64,000 nucleotides of DNA, from NCBI GenBank assembly GCA_015655975.1, contig DVEP01000038.1:1-64000 (forward strand), written 5' to 3'. The stretch comes from Eubacterium sp. (GTDB taxonomy: Bacteria; Bacillota; Clostridia; Oscillospirales; Acutalibacteraceae). Below the pieces are notes generated by a model. The model was not told where the DNA came from, searched no databases, and worked only from the letters and a program-made list of their open reading frames with translations. Below are positions 7,826-16,230 of this stretch, one piece after another. The translations under genes and the position numbers were made by a program. The stretch's first letter is position 1; each line of letters begins with the position of its first letter.

Positions 7826-7854
7826 TTGACAAACAAGTTCGCTTGTGATAAAAT
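7826..7854 (+). promoter_or_regulatory. Strong promoter of rplJ-rplL
   Basis: Perfect TTGACA (7826-7831), 17-base spacer and TAAAAT (7849-7854), placing transcription start near 7861, immediately before the L10 leader. Confidence 0.8.
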
Positions 7855-7860
7855 ACTATC

Positions 7861-7988
7861 GCTGTTCAACCAAAGACAGTAGGTGCGTTTTCGCATAAGT
7901 ATATCGCCTACCGAGGAATGAGCATATTTTAACGATTTAGTTAGTTATGTTTATTGTGCATTCCTCACGGAATGCACATTTTTATTTT
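7861..7988 (+). promoter_or_regulatory. Ribosomal protein L10 leader (cis-regulatory RNA)
   Basis: The leader contains the L10-leader hallmarks CCAAAGACAGTAGGTGC (about 7870-7886) and GCCTACCGAGGAATG (about 7906-7920). These pair across a short arm to form the L10(L12)4-binding region. The GAGGAATG segment (7913-7920) can also pair with CATTCCTC (7959-7966) in the terminator stem, giving a simple antiterminator/terminator switch. The L10-L12 complex would stabilise the leader fold, leave the terminator free and reduce rplJL expression. Confidence 0.85.
7955..7988 (+). terminator. Attenuator hairpin inside the L10 leader
   Basis: TGTGCATTCC, a TCAC loop and GGAATGCACA form a perfect 10-base-pair stem followed by TTTTTATTTT. 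It lies upstream of rplJ, so it acts as a regulated attenuator. Confidence 0.85.
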
Positions 7989-8040
7989 GGTAACAGCCAT
8001 ATTAAGTCCGTTTACGGCAAATAATTATGGAGGTGGACCA

Positions 8041-8595
8041 ATGCCAAGTGCAGTAGTTCTTGAAAAGAAAAAACAACAAGTTGCTGACCTTAGTGAAAGA
8101 ATCAAGAATTCAGTAGCAGGTGTAATTGTTGACTACAAAGGTATTAATGTTGCTGACGATACAACTCTTCGTAAAGACCTTCGTGAAGCAGGCATTGAAT
8201 ATACAGTAGTTAAAAACACTATTTTAAAGCGTGCTGCTGAAGATGCAGGTCTTGAAGGAATTGATTCAGTTCTTGAGGGAACAACAGCTATCGCAACAAG
8301 TGCAGAAGACTATGTAGCAGCAGCTCGTATTCTTCAAAAATTTGCAGATTCTCACAATGCATTCAATGTTAAGAGCGGTTATCTTGACGGCGAGATTATT
8401 GACCTCGCTAAAATCCAGGCTCTTGCAAAATTGCCATCAAGAGAAGTTCTTCTTGCAACAGTTTGCAGCGTATTCAACGCTCCAATCGCAGCTTTTGCTC
8501 GTGCAGTACAAGCTATTGTTGACAAGAATGGTGAAGCTTCAGAAGAAGCACAAACAGCTGAAGAAGCTCCTGTTGAGGAAGCTCCGGCAGAATAA
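8041..8595 (+). CDS. rplJ: 50S ribosomal protein L10
   Basis: A 184-residue L10, which anchors L7/L12 dimers at the stalk base. The ATG at 8041 has GGAGGTGG upstream; a longer in-frame start would run through the leader terminator and is rejected. The protein begins MPSAVVLEKKKQQVADL and contains VDYKGINV and YTVVKNTILKRA, typical of the globular domain. The C-terminal helix that carries L12 is followed by an acidic Ala/Glu tail. Cotranscribed with rplL, 36 bases downstream. Confidence 0.96.
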   Translation: MPSAVVLEKKKQQVADLSERIKNSVAGVIVDYKGINVADDTTLRKDLREAGIEYTVVKNTILKRAAEDAGLEGIDSVLEGTTAIATSAEDYVAAARILQKFADSHNAFNVKSGYLDGEIIDLAKIQALAKLPSREVLLATVCSVFNAPIAAFARAVQAIVDKNGEASEEAQTAEEAPVEEAPAE

Positions 8596-8631
8596 TTTTA
8601 AATTTAACTATCTATATTGGAGGAAAATAAA

Positions 8632-9009
8632 ATGGCATCAGAGAAAGTTACCAACATTGTTGAAGAACTTAAAACTCTTACAGTTCTCGAATTATCAGAA
8701 CTCGTATCAGCAGTAGAAGAAGAATTCGGCGTAAGCGCTGCAGCAGCAGTTGCAGTAGCAGCTCCGGCAGAAGGCGGCGCAGCAGCAGCTGACGAAAAGA
8801 CAGAATTCGATGTAATTCTTACAAGCGACGGCGGAAACAAGATCCCTGTTATCAAAGCAGTTCGCGAAATCACAGGTCTTGGCCTTAAAGAAGCAAAAGC
8901 TATCGTTGACGGTGCTCCTGCTCCTATCAAAGAAGGCGTAGCTAAAGAAGCAGCTGAAGAAATGAAAGCTAAACTCGAAGAAGCTGGCGCTAAAGTAGAA
9001 CTTAAATAA
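8632..9009 (+). CDS. rplL: 50S ribosomal protein L7/L12
   Basis: A 125-residue L7/L12. The N-terminal dimerisation region ends in LSELVSAVEEEFGVSAAAA, an Ala-rich hinge follows, and the C-terminal factor-binding domain contains KIPVIKAVREITGLGLKEAK. The ATG at 8632 is used because GGAGG lies at the right distance; an earlier in-frame TTG overlaps that site. Followed by a strong terminator. Confidence 0.96.
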   Translation: MASEKVTNIVEELKTLTVLELSELVSAVEEEFGVSAAAAVAVAAPAEGGAAAADEKTEFDVILTSDGGNKIPVIKAVREITGLGLKEAKAIVDGAPAPIKEGVAKEAAEEMKAKLEEAGAKVELK

Positions 9010-9022
9010 GTTTGAATGTTTA

Positions 9023-9058
9023 AAGGGACGGATTATCCGTCCCTATTTTTTATTTTTA
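9023..9058 (+). terminator. Terminator of rplJ-rplL
   Basis: AGGGACGGA, a TTA loop and TCCGTCCCT form a perfect 9-base-pair stem followed by ATTTTTTATTTTT. It ends the ribosomal protein cluster. Confidence 0.9.
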
Positions 9059-9090
9059 CAAATGAATTTGTTTTTATAGATTTAATTTAG

Positions 9091-9119
9091 TTGCATAAAT
9101 GTGTGTTGATTGTTATAAT
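9091..9119 (+). promoter_or_regulatory. Predicted promoter of the flavin reductase-like gene
   Basis: TTGCAT (9091-9096), 17-base spacer, perfect TATAAT (9114-9119), 21 bases before the ATG. Confidence 0.65.
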
Positions 9120-9140
9120 ATTTGAGTGAGGTGTTATTTT

Positions 9141-9644
9141 ATGTTTAAAGAAATCAGCGTTAAAGATGTAAAGGAAAATTTCGTTAAATTGATTGCGAGT
9201 GATTGGGCTTTGCTCACGGCCGGCGATGAAAACGCTTTCAATACTATGACGGTAAGTTGGGGCTCAATCGGCGAACTTTGGGGCAAAGATATGGCTACTG
9301 TTTATGTAAGACCGCAAAGATACACGAAAAAATTTATAGACGAAAACGAATATTTCACACTTACTTTTTACAATGAGGAAGATAAAAAAATCCTTTCCTA
9401 TTGCGGTTCTCATTCGGGAAAAGATTTTGACAAAGTAAAAGAAACAGGACTTGTTCCCGTTTTAAGCGAAAAAGCGCCGTATTTTAAACAGGCTAAACTT
9501 GTTTTGGTTTGCAAAAAAATGGCAGTTTCAAGTTTCAAAAAGGAAGATTTTATAGATAATTCAATAATGAATAACTATCCTAATAACGATTTTCACGATA
9601 TATATTACGGAGCGATAGAAAAGGTATTGATTTCAGAAGAATAA
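9141..9644 (+). CDS. Flavin reductase-like FMN-binding split-barrel protein
   Basis: A 167-residue protein of the flavin reductase-like split-barrel fold. The segment FNTMTVSWGSIGELWGKD, followed by VRPQRYTKKFID and YFTLTFY, is typical of the family, which binds FMN and often reduces flavin with NAD(P)H. The start at 9141 follows GAGGTG; a start five codons upstream has no ribosome binding site. The natural electron acceptor is unknown. It is monocistronic, and the SRP RNA promoter overlaps its 3' end. Confidence 0.8.
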   Translation: MFKEISVKDVKENFVKLIASDWALLTAGDENAFNTMTVSWGSIGELWGKDMATVYVRPQRYTKKFIDENEYFTLTFYNEEDKKILSYCGSHSGKDFDKVKETGLVPVLSEKAPYFKQAKLVLVCKKMAVSSFKKEDFIDNSIMNNYPNNDFHDIYYGAIEKVLISEE

Positions 9645-9655
9645 TAGTGTATAAT
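9627..9655 (+). promoter_or_regulatory. Predicted promoter of the SRP RNA gene
   Basis: TTGATT (9627-9632), 17-base spacer and perfect TATAAT (9650-9655). It overlaps the last codons of the preceding gene, and transcription would start near 9662. Confidence 0.65.
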
Positions 9656-9683
9656 ATTATTCACGAAAGGCAGGGGTAAATCT

Positions 9684-9814
9684 TTATTTCATATCGTAGT
9701 GTATGGGCCCTGTGCGACGGGATGCTACGAACCTTGTCAGGCGGGGAACCGAGCAGCAATAAGTGGATTATTCTGTGCGCCGCAGACAAGTCTGTACACT
9801 GCGATATGAAATAA
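9684..9814 (+). ncRNA. ffs: Signal recognition particle RNA (4.5S-like)
   Basis: The apical domain carries the SRP RNA signature GTCAGG ... GGGGAACC ... AGCAGC (9737-9757), where Ffh and FtsY act. A long outer helix is formed by 20 bases at 9684-9703 pairing with 9795-9814 with a single wobble. An outer AAGGCA/TGCCTT pair (about 9667-9672 with 9822-9827) suggests the primary transcript starts near 9662. No separate Alu domain is evident, so this is the small bacterial type. It sits directly before dnaX, as in other Firmicutes. Exact ends are estimates. Confidence 0.85.
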
Positions 9815-9836
9815 AGGCTCTTGCCTTATTTTTATT
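9814..9836 (+). terminator. Terminator after the SRP RNA
   Basis: AAGGC, TCTT loop, GCCTT, then ATTTTTATT. A short stem with a T-run; part of it may also close the outer SRP RNA helix. Confidence 0.5.
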
Positions 9837-9856
9837 AATTTAATAGGGGGTGCGAA

Positions 9857-11599
9857 ATGTATCAGGTTTTATACAGAAAATATCGACCGAAAGTTTTTTC
9901 AGATGTTTACGGTCAGGAGCATGTTACTAAAACTTTGCTCAATGAAATTAAAGAAAACAGAGTTTCGCACGCCTATCTTTTCACAGGCTCTCGCGGAACA
10001 GGTAAAACTACTTGTGCAAAAATTCTTGCTAAAGCGGTAAACTGCGAAAACAGTAACGACGGTGAGCCTTGCGGTGAGTGTGAAGTTTGTCGGGGAATTG
10101 ACAGCGGTTCTTTGTTTGATGTTGTTGAAATCGACGCTGCATCAAACAACAGTGTAAACGATATTCGTGATTTGCGCGAAGAAGTGAACTATACGCCTAC
10201 TCGTTGTAAGTACAGAGTGTATATAATAGACGAGGTGCATATGTTGTCCCCGGGTGCGTTTAACGCTTTGCTTAAAACACTTGAAGAACCGCCTGCGCAT
10301 GTTATTTTCATTTTGGCTACGACAGAAGTTCATAAATTGCCGGCTACTATTTTATCAAGATGTCAAAGGTTTGATTTTAAAAGAATTAAACCGGAAGTAA
10401 TGAGTTTGCGTCTGAAAGAAGTCGCTGAAAAAGAGAGTATCAGTATAGATGATGACGCCGCAATGCTCATAGCGAGAATTGCCGACGGCGGTCTGCGTGA
10501 CGGATTGTCAATACTCGACCAATGCGCAGGAAAAAGCAAAAAGATTACTGCAGACATTGTGTCCGATGCGGCAGGATTGGCGGGAAGAGAAGCGTTGTAC
10601 GATTTATCGGACGCCGTCTTCTCTAAAAGCAGTGCAAAAGCGCTTGATACAATAGCGTCTTTGTATAACGGTTCTTACGATATGGAAAGATTGTGTTCTG
10701 AAATGATTAGTCATTTTAGAAATTTTCTGATTGTAAAAACCGTAAAAAACAGCAGAGAATTGATTGTTTGTACCGATGATGAATTTGATACAATAAAAGA
10801 CTATGCTTCTAAATTCACTTTGGAGTCAATCATATATTCGCTTGATTTAATGCAAAATACTTTAGCAGTAATAAAAAGCGGTGCAAATGCCAGAATTGAA
10901 ATGGAAATGACATTTGTTAAACTTTGCAATCCGTTGCTTGAATCGTCAAATGAAAGTTTGCTTGAGAGAATTTCAGCGCTTGAATTGGCAGTTAAAACGG
11001 GGAATATCGGTTTTAAAAATTCAAATTCAGTCAGTGAAACGGCAAAAGTCGAGCCACAAAAATATTTGCCAAGTTCTTCAAATATATCGGAAAATAAAAC
11101 AGAAAAATTTGAAGAAAAAACTGCGGATGACGGCGGTTTGGGATATGCCTCAAAAGTCGCCGACAGTGAATATAAAAATGATACGCACGACAACAATACT
11201 GCAAATGTTGCTTTGCAGACGGAGAAAAAAGCGGAGAGTGTTGCAAGTCAGCAAAAGAGCACGGCAGAATATTCAGATGTTCAAATGCTTTTTCCCCGTT
11301 GGGACGAGTTGCTCGACGCAGTTTTCAAAACAGACAAGGCGCTTTATAGTTTGCTTGCAAATTCAAAAGGGTATATACAAAGCGAGTTCTTTTTGATAGA
11401 CAGTCCGAACGAGTCATTTAGCAAATTTATTAAAACTGAAAATCATTTGCGAAATTTAAGACAGGCAATATTCAATATTACAGGTCAAAGTTATAAAGTT
11501 GGATTTTTCAAAAACAGCGAGCCTGAAAAACAGAAAAAAGACCCGCTTGACAGTTTGATTGATAAAGCCAACGGAAAAATAGAGTTAAATGTAGAATAA
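9857..11599 (+). CDS. dnaX: DNA polymerase III subunits gamma/tau
   Basis: A 580-residue clamp-loader ATPase. Visible are MYQVLYRKYRP at the start, Walker A GSRGTGKT (44-51), a zinc site from Cys63, Cys72, Cys75 and Cys78, the DExx box IIDEVHML and the sensor SRC motif (LSRCQRFDF). The C-terminal ~190 residues are low-complexity and then a tau-like segment. It loads the sliding clamp and bridges polymerase and helicase. AGGGGG precedes the ATG. First protein gene of dnaX-ybaB-recR-smpB. No convincing programmed frameshift site was found. Confidence 0.95.
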   Translation: MYQVLYRKYRPKVFSDVYGQEHVTKTLLNEIKENRVSHAYLFTGSRGTGKTTCAKILAKAVNCENSNDGEPCGECEVCRGIDSGSLFDVVEIDAASNNSVNDIRDLREEVNYTPTRCKYRVYIIDEVHMLSPGAFNALLKTLEEPPAHVIFILATTEVHKLPATILSRCQRFDFKRIKPEVMSLRLKEVAEKESISIDDDAAMLIARIADGGLRDGLSILDQCAGKSKKITADIVSDAAGLAGREALYDLSDAVFSKSSAKALDTIASLYNGSYDMERLCSEMISHFRNFLIVKTVKNSRELIVCTDDEFDTIKDYASKFTLESIIYSLDLMQNTLAVIKSGANARIEMEMTFVKLCNPLLESSNESLLERISALELAVKTGNIGFKNSNSVSETAKVEPQKYLPSSSNISENKTEKFEEKTADDGGLGYASKVADSEYKNDTHDNNTANVALQTEKKAESVASQQKSTAEYSDVQMLFPRWDELLDAVFKTDKALYSLLANSKGYIQSEFFLIDSPNESFSKFIKTENHLRNLRQAIFNITGQSYKVGFFKNSEPEKQKKDPLDSLIDKANGKIELNVE

Positions 11600-11616
11600 T
11601 TCAAGGAGTGTTAAAT

Positions 11617-11961
11617 ATGAAAGCAAGATTACCTCAAGGTATGGGCGGCGGACCTTCAAATATGCAAGGTATGTTAAAGCAGGCTCAAAAAATGCAGGAA
11701 ATGATAGAAGCAAAAAAACAGGAACTTGAAGAAAGAGAGTATGTAACTTCTTCAGGCGGCGGTATGGTTGAAATTACCGTAAACGGTAAACACGAAGTTA
11801 AGGCAATCGGAATTAATCCCGAAGTTGTTGACCCTGAAGATGTTGAAATGCTTGAAGATATGCTTCTTGCAGCTTTTAACGAAGCAATGCGTCAAATAGA
11901 CGAAGTTGAAGAAAGAGAAATGAATTCTATTACAGGCGGACTTAATATTCCGGGACTTTAA
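11617..11961 (+). CDS. YbaB/EbfC family nucleoid-associated protein
   Basis: A 114-residue YbaB/EbfC protein. An N-terminal Gly/Met-rich stretch (GMGGGPSNMQGMLKQAQKMQ) leads into the conserved fold with ITVNGKHEVKAIGINPEVVD. Members bind DNA as dimers; in this conserved position between dnaX and recR a role in recombination or nucleoid structure is suspected but not proven. The ATG at 11617 is placed 8 bases after AAGGAG; an upstream GTG lies inside that site. Confidence 0.92.
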   Translation: MKARLPQGMGGGPSNMQGMLKQAQKMQEMIEAKKQELEEREYVTSSGGGMVEITVNGKHEVKAIGINPEVVDPEDVEMLEDMLLAAFNEAMRQIDEVEEREMNSITGGLNIPGL

Positions 11962-11998
11962 TATGAATTTGTCTTTGTTTTTCGGAAAGGATTAATAT

Positions 11999-12601
11999 AT
12001 GGCGTCATATAATCTTGCCACGCTTTCAAAGTTAATAGACCAATTTGAAAGAATGCCCGGAATAGGGCATAAAACAGCGCAGCGAATGGCGTACTATGTT
12101 CTCGGACTTACAAAACAGCAGGCGTATGATTTTTCAAAAGCAATTACAGACGCTGTTGAGAAAATTCATCACTGCTCAGTATGTTGTAATTTGTGCGAGG
12201 ATGAACTTTGCCCGATTTGTCAAAATGACCGCAGAGATAAAAGTATCATTTGTGTTGTTGAAGACCCGAAAGATGTTGTTGCGATTGAGAGAACAAACGA
12301 ATACAACGGAGTTTATCATGTGCTGCACGGTGTAATGTCGCCTATGAATAATATCGGTCCTGACCAAATAAGAATTAAAGAGTTGGTTGCAAGACTCGGC
12401 GACGACAGTGTGTCAGAGGTAATACTTGCAACAAATCCGACCGCAGAGGGCGAAGCGACTGCTATGTATATTTCAAGGCTTATAAAACCTATGGGTATAA
12501 CTGTTTCAAGACTTGCTTACGGTGTGCCTGTCGGTGCGGACCTTGAGTACGCAGACGAGTTTACGCTGTTGCGTGCGATTGAAGGCAGAAATGTAATTTA
12601 A
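11999..12601 (+). CDS. recR: Recombination protein RecR
   Basis: A 200-residue RecR. N-terminal helix-hairpin-helix (LIDQFERMPGIGHKTAQRMA), a zinc finger with CSVCCNLCEDELCPIC, and a Toprim domain (IICVVEDPKDVVAIE) are in the expected order. With RecO and RecF it helps load RecA on gapped DNA. GGAAAGGA precedes the ATG. Its stop codon overlaps the ribosome binding site of smpB. Confidence 0.96.
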   Translation: MASYNLATLSKLIDQFERMPGIGHKTAQRMAYYVLGLTKQQAYDFSKAITDAVEKIHHCSVCCNLCEDELCPICQNDRRDKSIICVVEDPKDVVAIERTNEYNGVYHVLHGVMSPMNNIGPDQIRIKELVARLGDDSVSEVILATNPTAEGEATAMYISRLIKPMGITVSRLAYGVPVGADLEYADEFTLLRAIEGRNVI

Positions 12602-12613
12602 GGAGTGGTATGC

Positions 12614-13081
12614 GTGGATAAAAACAAAATAAAAATTGTTGCCCAAAATAAAAAAGCATATCACGACTATTTTGTGCTTGAAACTTTTGAGGCAGGCATA
12701 GAATTGTTCGGTACGGAAATTAAATCTGTCAGGGAAAGCAGAGTGAATTTAAAGGACAGTTGGTGCAGTTTTGACGACGGTCAAATTTATGCCCGCGGTG
12801 TTCATATTTCTCCTTATGATAAGGGAAATATATTTAATCGTGAGCCGATGCGTCCTAAAAGACTTTTGCTTCATAAGAAAGAAATTTTGCATTTGTTTGA
12901 CGAGTCGCGTCAGCAGGGACTTACTGTAATTCCTTTGAAAATGTACATCAAAGGCTCGTACGCAAAAATTGAAATAGGCGTTTGCAAAGGTAAAAAGAAC
13001 TACGATAAGCGCGCAGATATTGCAGAAAAAGACGCAAAGCGTAATATTGAGCGTGCTATGAAAGAAAAATATAAGGCATAG
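12614..13081 (+). CDS. smpB: SsrA-binding protein SmpB
   Basis: A 155-residue SmpB, the tmRNA partner in rescue of stalled ribosomes. Conserved: AQNKKAYHDYFVLETFEAGIE (shortened here), the GTEIKSVR segment and a basic C-terminal tail that inserts into the mRNA channel. The start is taken as GTG at 12614, eight bases after AGGAG; an earlier GTG at 12605 would overlap that site. It lies directly upstream of the tmRNA gene, which supports its function. Confidence 0.95.
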   Translation: MDKNKIKIVAQNKKAYHDYFVLETFEAGIELFGTEIKSVRESRVNLKDSWCSFDDGQIYARGVHISPYDKGNIFNREPMRPKRLLLHKKEILHLFDESRQQGLTVIPLKMYIKGSYAKIEIGVCKGKKNYDKRADIAEKDAKRNIERAMKEKYKA

Positions 13082-13103
13082 CGATTTTTCGCTTTGCATA
13101 TAT

Positions 13104-13454
13104 GGGGATGAAAGGATTTCGACTGGGGTAAAGAAACAATGTAAGCGAGTAGTGGAGTTGCACCACTTTAAAAGTAACAACTTAAAAATTAACTGACAAT
13201 AATAAAACAGTTTTAGCTGCTGCCTAAGTGCACAGCCGTTCTCTTTAAGAGTGCCACGGCTTAAATGAGAGCGTCGATTAGTGGCGTCCGTGAATGAAGA
13301 AGTTTCTCGGTCTTTGTCACGCAATAGAGAATACCGTAGCAAAAAGCCTGTTTGTCGGCGTTTTGTGAGGGGAATCTGAAAAGACAAAATACACTCGTAG
13401 AAAGCGTTGCGGACGGACTTTAGGACAGGGGTTCGACTCCCCTCATCTCCACCA
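13104..13454 (+). ncRNA. ssrA: Transfer-messenger RNA (tmRNA)
   Basis: The 5' end GGGGATGAAAGGATTTCGAC and the 3' end with GGGTTCGACTCCC and CATCTCCACCA form the tRNA-like domain; GGGGATG pairs with CATCTCC. CCA is encoded. The tag frame ends GTT TTA GCT GCT GCC TAA (13210-13227). It can be read back only to codon AAA at 13186, because TAA lies at 13183-13185, so the tag is at most KLTDNNKTVLAAA. The resume codon is uncertain, as no Ala or Gly codon is in the usual place. The gene follows smpB by 22 bases. Confidence 0.95.
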
Positions 13455-13456
13455 CA

Positions 13457-13494
13457 CCTGCGGTGAGCAATTCGCGCACCGCAGGTTTTTCTTT
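13457..13494 (+). terminator. Terminator of the tmRNA gene
   Basis: CCTGCGGTG and CACCGCAGG form a perfect 9-base-pair stem followed by TTTTTCTTT, starting two bases after the encoded CCA. Confidence 0.85.
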
Positions 13495-13554
13495 ATTCTG
13501 AAGTTTTGTGCCCGAGCTTGCAGCGGGTATCTTTTTTTGTCAAGTTTTACCATA

Positions 13555-13590
13555 TCGGAGCAGGCGATACAAAGCTTGCTCCGACTTTTT
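13555..13590 (+). terminator. Second hairpin downstream of tmRNA
   Basis: TCGGAGCA (13555-13562) and TGCTCCGA (13577-13584) pair around a 14-base loop, followed by CTTTTT. It may be a back-up terminator. A weaker CCCG/CGGG pair with a T-run lies at 13511-13538. Confidence 0.55.
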
Positions 13591-13616
13591 GTCTTTGGTA
13601 AAGGACAATTACAATT

Positions 13617-13649
13617 AAACGGCAGTTTTCGTATTGAAAACTGCCGTTT
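13617..13649. terminator. Bidirectional terminator before the ABC permease gene
   Basis: A perfect 14-base-pair stem (AAACGGCAGTTTTC and its complement) with loop GTATT, T-rich on the right and A-rich on the left. It separates the tmRNA side from the convergent ABC permease gene. Confidence 0.8.
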
Positions 13650-13683
13650 CTCTTTCTCTTGTTTTATTTTGTTTAACTAAACA

Positions 13684-16230
13684 TCAGTTGATTTCAGTTT
13701 TTAAAGTATCAATAATTGTGTCGTGCTTTGCTTTTGACCAGGAATAGAGCATTGCAAGACCGACTATGATAAATACTGCGACAATTGTGATGAGGTAGAT
13801 TTTCCAGTCGAACATATTCAAAAGCGACAGCGACGTACTCAAAGCCATATACATAAATGCGTTGATTATCATACTGATAGGAATACCTATAAATATTGCT
13901 TTGAGGCCGTAGAAAATGCTTTCAAGACAAATCATTTTGTTGAAACCTTTGGGAGTAATTCCTATTGATTTCATCATGGCAAATTCTTTCTTCCTGAGTT
14001 CAAAACTTGTGGAGATTGTATTAAATATATTTGCAACGGCAACAAGTGTCATAAGTGTTATGAAACCGTATGAAAATGTTTTTACTACAATTATCATTGA
14101 GTTCATAAGTTGCATTTGACCTCTGATATTAATAATTCGCATTCCGTTGTATTGGTCATATATTTCAAGAAGTTTTTCTTCTACAAAGTCGGGGTCTTTT
14201 GTTTCAACTCCGAGTGAAAACGCCTTCAGTCCCAAATCTGCAACCGCACTGTACGGTACATACATATTCAGAACAGAACTTACATTGAGTTTCTCAATAT
14301 ATCCGCTTGATTTGGTGATGAAGTCTCCTATGACAATATCGTTTTTATACTGAATAGAGTCTTCGTTCTCTACATCTTTTTTAATAACTGTTTTTCCGAC
14401 AGCGTCATCTTTAAACGGTTTAGTAACGGTTTTTTTGCTTTTGTTTGAAACTACCATTTCGTTTTTTACAAGAGCTTTTCTTGCGCCGTTGTTCTCAAAG
14501 TAAGGTGTGCTGTCGATAGAGTTTTCCTTGCAAAGCTGAATAAAGTCTTTGTCATCTAAAAAATAGATGGCATAGTTCATATTTGTTTTACTTGTATCTT
14601 CTGATGAATCAGGCGGGATGATTTGTAAAAATTTGTCGTTGAACAAATCTTTATTCATCTGAGCGAAACTGTACATACTTGTTGTAGAATAAGAGTTGTC
14701 AACTTTGTCGATGGCGTTGACAGTTTTCTTCATCTGTTCAATATCTTGTTCTTCACCTTCGCCGTAATAATCTATTTGTATTTGATACGGAAGTATCATT
14801 TGAGTATCAAAAGCCTGTTGAAAAAGTGAACAGAAAGTGTTTGTCGAGATGAAAAGAATGATAGAAACAGCGAGAGAAACGCTGATTATTCTGGATTTTT
14901 TGCCGTTTCTTTTAATATTTTTGAGTGCAAGTTCGCCCTCATATCCAAAAATTTTGTTTACAATTTTAGGCGTTTTGAGTTTTTTCGCTTTTACTTTTAC
15001 TTCGTTTGATTGACGCAAAGCATCAATAGGTGTTGTTTTTGACGCTTTAATTGCAGGAATGAATGAAGAAATTGCGATTGTGAATGCGCTGAGCAAAACG
15101 ATTGCCACAATGATAGGCCAGTGTACAACTGCGTGCATTGTATAGTCATACATTTCTGTGAAACCTGTGTTGATGATGTGAGGAGAAAGCAATCTCAATG
15201 TAATGTCGATACCGATTATTCCGAAGAAAATGCCAAACGGAATACTTGCTACTCCGAGTACAAGCCCTTCAAAAAGCACCGTTTCTCTTTTTTGTTTTTT
15301 GGTAGCGCCGACTGTTGCAAGCATACCTAAGTAACGGCTTCTCTCGGCAAGTGAAATTCCGAAAGAGTTGTATATCAGCATTACAGATGCAACTATGATG
15401 ATTAAAAGAATGATTGTTGCAGTACCTAAAAGTGAGCCGAGCATATCCATATTGCCGTTAACAGCTACAAAATGGCTTATATAAATAGACGGATTGAGCA
15501 TTGATTTTTCAAATTTTATACCTGCTTCATCAATGGCAACGCCTGCCTGTTTTGCGGAGTTGCTCGATGTTTTGTCCATCTGAATATAAATGTTGTTGTA
15601 CTGTGTTTCATCGCTTGCAAAACCACGAATGATGGGGAAATCGAACTTGTGTCCGTCTGTAGGCTTGTTTTCGCCCATCATACCGACGATTGTGTATTCT
15701 CTGTTTGTCGCTGTGAATTTGTCGTCAATGACTGTTTCAATGTCAAGATTTACTGTTTGACCTATTTTCCAGTCGAGTTGATTTTTCTTGATAAATTCTT
15801 TGCTGACTACTATTTCTTTTTCGTTTTTCGGTATTTCACCGTCATAGTCTTTTGCAAATATTTTAAACGCGTCAGCATTCATTGTGCCGATTTCTGCTAT
15901 TCCTTTGTTTTCAAATTCACTGTTGTGAACATTTGCCTGCTCCAATGGGTCAAGATTTACTGCGCCGGCATATTTTACACCTTTTGAGTCGGCAATTTTT
16001 TCGAGTTTGTCTGCGGTTAATTCATCGTCAGTATAATCTTCATTAATGGCTGCATGGTAGTAGCCCGAAGTGTCGATTTCCGACGCTTCCAAAAAGTCTA
16101 AAAAACTTGAAACAGAAACGCACACCGCAGTAATCATTGCTACTGAAACGATAATTCCCATTACGGTAACTATCGTTCTTTTTAAGTTCGATTTCAGGTG
16201 GCGTAAAGTCAAGGTGTTTGTTATTTTCAT
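13684..16230 (-). CDS. ABC transporter permease with two FtsX domains
   Basis: An 848-residue membrane protein. An N-terminal membrane helix is followed by a large extracytoplasmic region (about residues 45-260). A first FtsX-type domain (about 263-400) contains SLAERSRYLGMLATVGATKKQ, a second soluble region follows, and a second FtsX domain (about 700-840) contains ELRKKEFAMMKSIGI. This layout is typical of MacB/FtsX-superfamily exporters and antimicrobial-peptide or lipoprotein-release systems. Its start overlaps the ATPase stop in an ATGA, so the pair is translationally coupled. With the two-component system next to it, a role in sensing or resisting cell-envelope-active peptides is inferred; the substrate is unknown. 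Confidence 0.85.
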   Translation of the reverse strand: MKITNTLTLRHLKSNLKRTIVTVMGIIVSVAMITAVCVSVSSFLDFLEASEIDTSGYYHAAINEDYTDDELTADKLEKIADSKGVKYAGAVNLDPLEQANVHNSEFENKGIAEIGTMNADAFKIFAKDYDGEIPKNEKEIVVSKEFIKKNQLDWKIGQTVNLDIETVIDDKFTATNREYTIVGMMGENKPTDGHKFDFPIIRGFASDETQYNNIYIQMDKTSSNSAKQAGVAIDEAGIKFEKSMLNPSIYISHFVAVNGNMDMLGSLLGTATIILLIIIVASVMLIYNSFGISLAERSRYLGMLATVGATKKQKRETVLFEGLVLGVASIPFGIFFGIIGIDITLRLLSPHIINTGFTEMYDYTMHAVVHWPIIVAIVLLSAFTIAISSFIPAIKASKTTPIDALRQSNEVKVKAKKLKTPKIVNKIFGYEGELALKNIKRNGKKSRIISVSLAVSIILFISTNTFCSLFQQAFDTQMILPYQIQIDYYGEGEEQDIEQMKKTVNAIDKVDNSYSTTSMYSFAQMNKDLFNDKFLQIIPPDSSEDTSKTNMNYAIYFLDDKDFIQLCKENSIDSTPYFENNGARKALVKNEMVVSNKSKKTVTKPFKDDAVGKTVIKKDVENEDSIQYKNDIVIGDFITKSSGYIEKLNVSSVLNMYVPYSAVADLGLKAFSLGVETKDPDFVEEKLLEIYDQYNGMRIINIRGQMQLMNSMIIVVKTFSYGFITLMTLVAVANIFNTISTSFELRKKEFAMMKSIGITPKGFNKMICLESIFYGLKAIFIGIPISMIINAFMYMALSTSLSLLNMFDWKIYLITIVAVFIIVGLAMLYSWSKAKHDTIIDTLKTEIN

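Noticed and set aside
8342..8716. Leu/Gln-rich frame overlapping rplJ and rplL
   Set aside because: Out-of-frame shadow of two highly expressed ribosomal genes.
11500..11560. Programmed frameshift making a short gamma subunit of DnaX
   Set aside because: The A-run near 11533 is at the very end of the gene and lacks the downstream hairpin; a product differing by a few residues would be meaningless.
12749..13387. 212-codon open frame on the minus strand across smpB and tmRNA
   Set aside because: It runs antisense through smpB and the tmRNA gene, has no family features, and is explained by the two certain genes.
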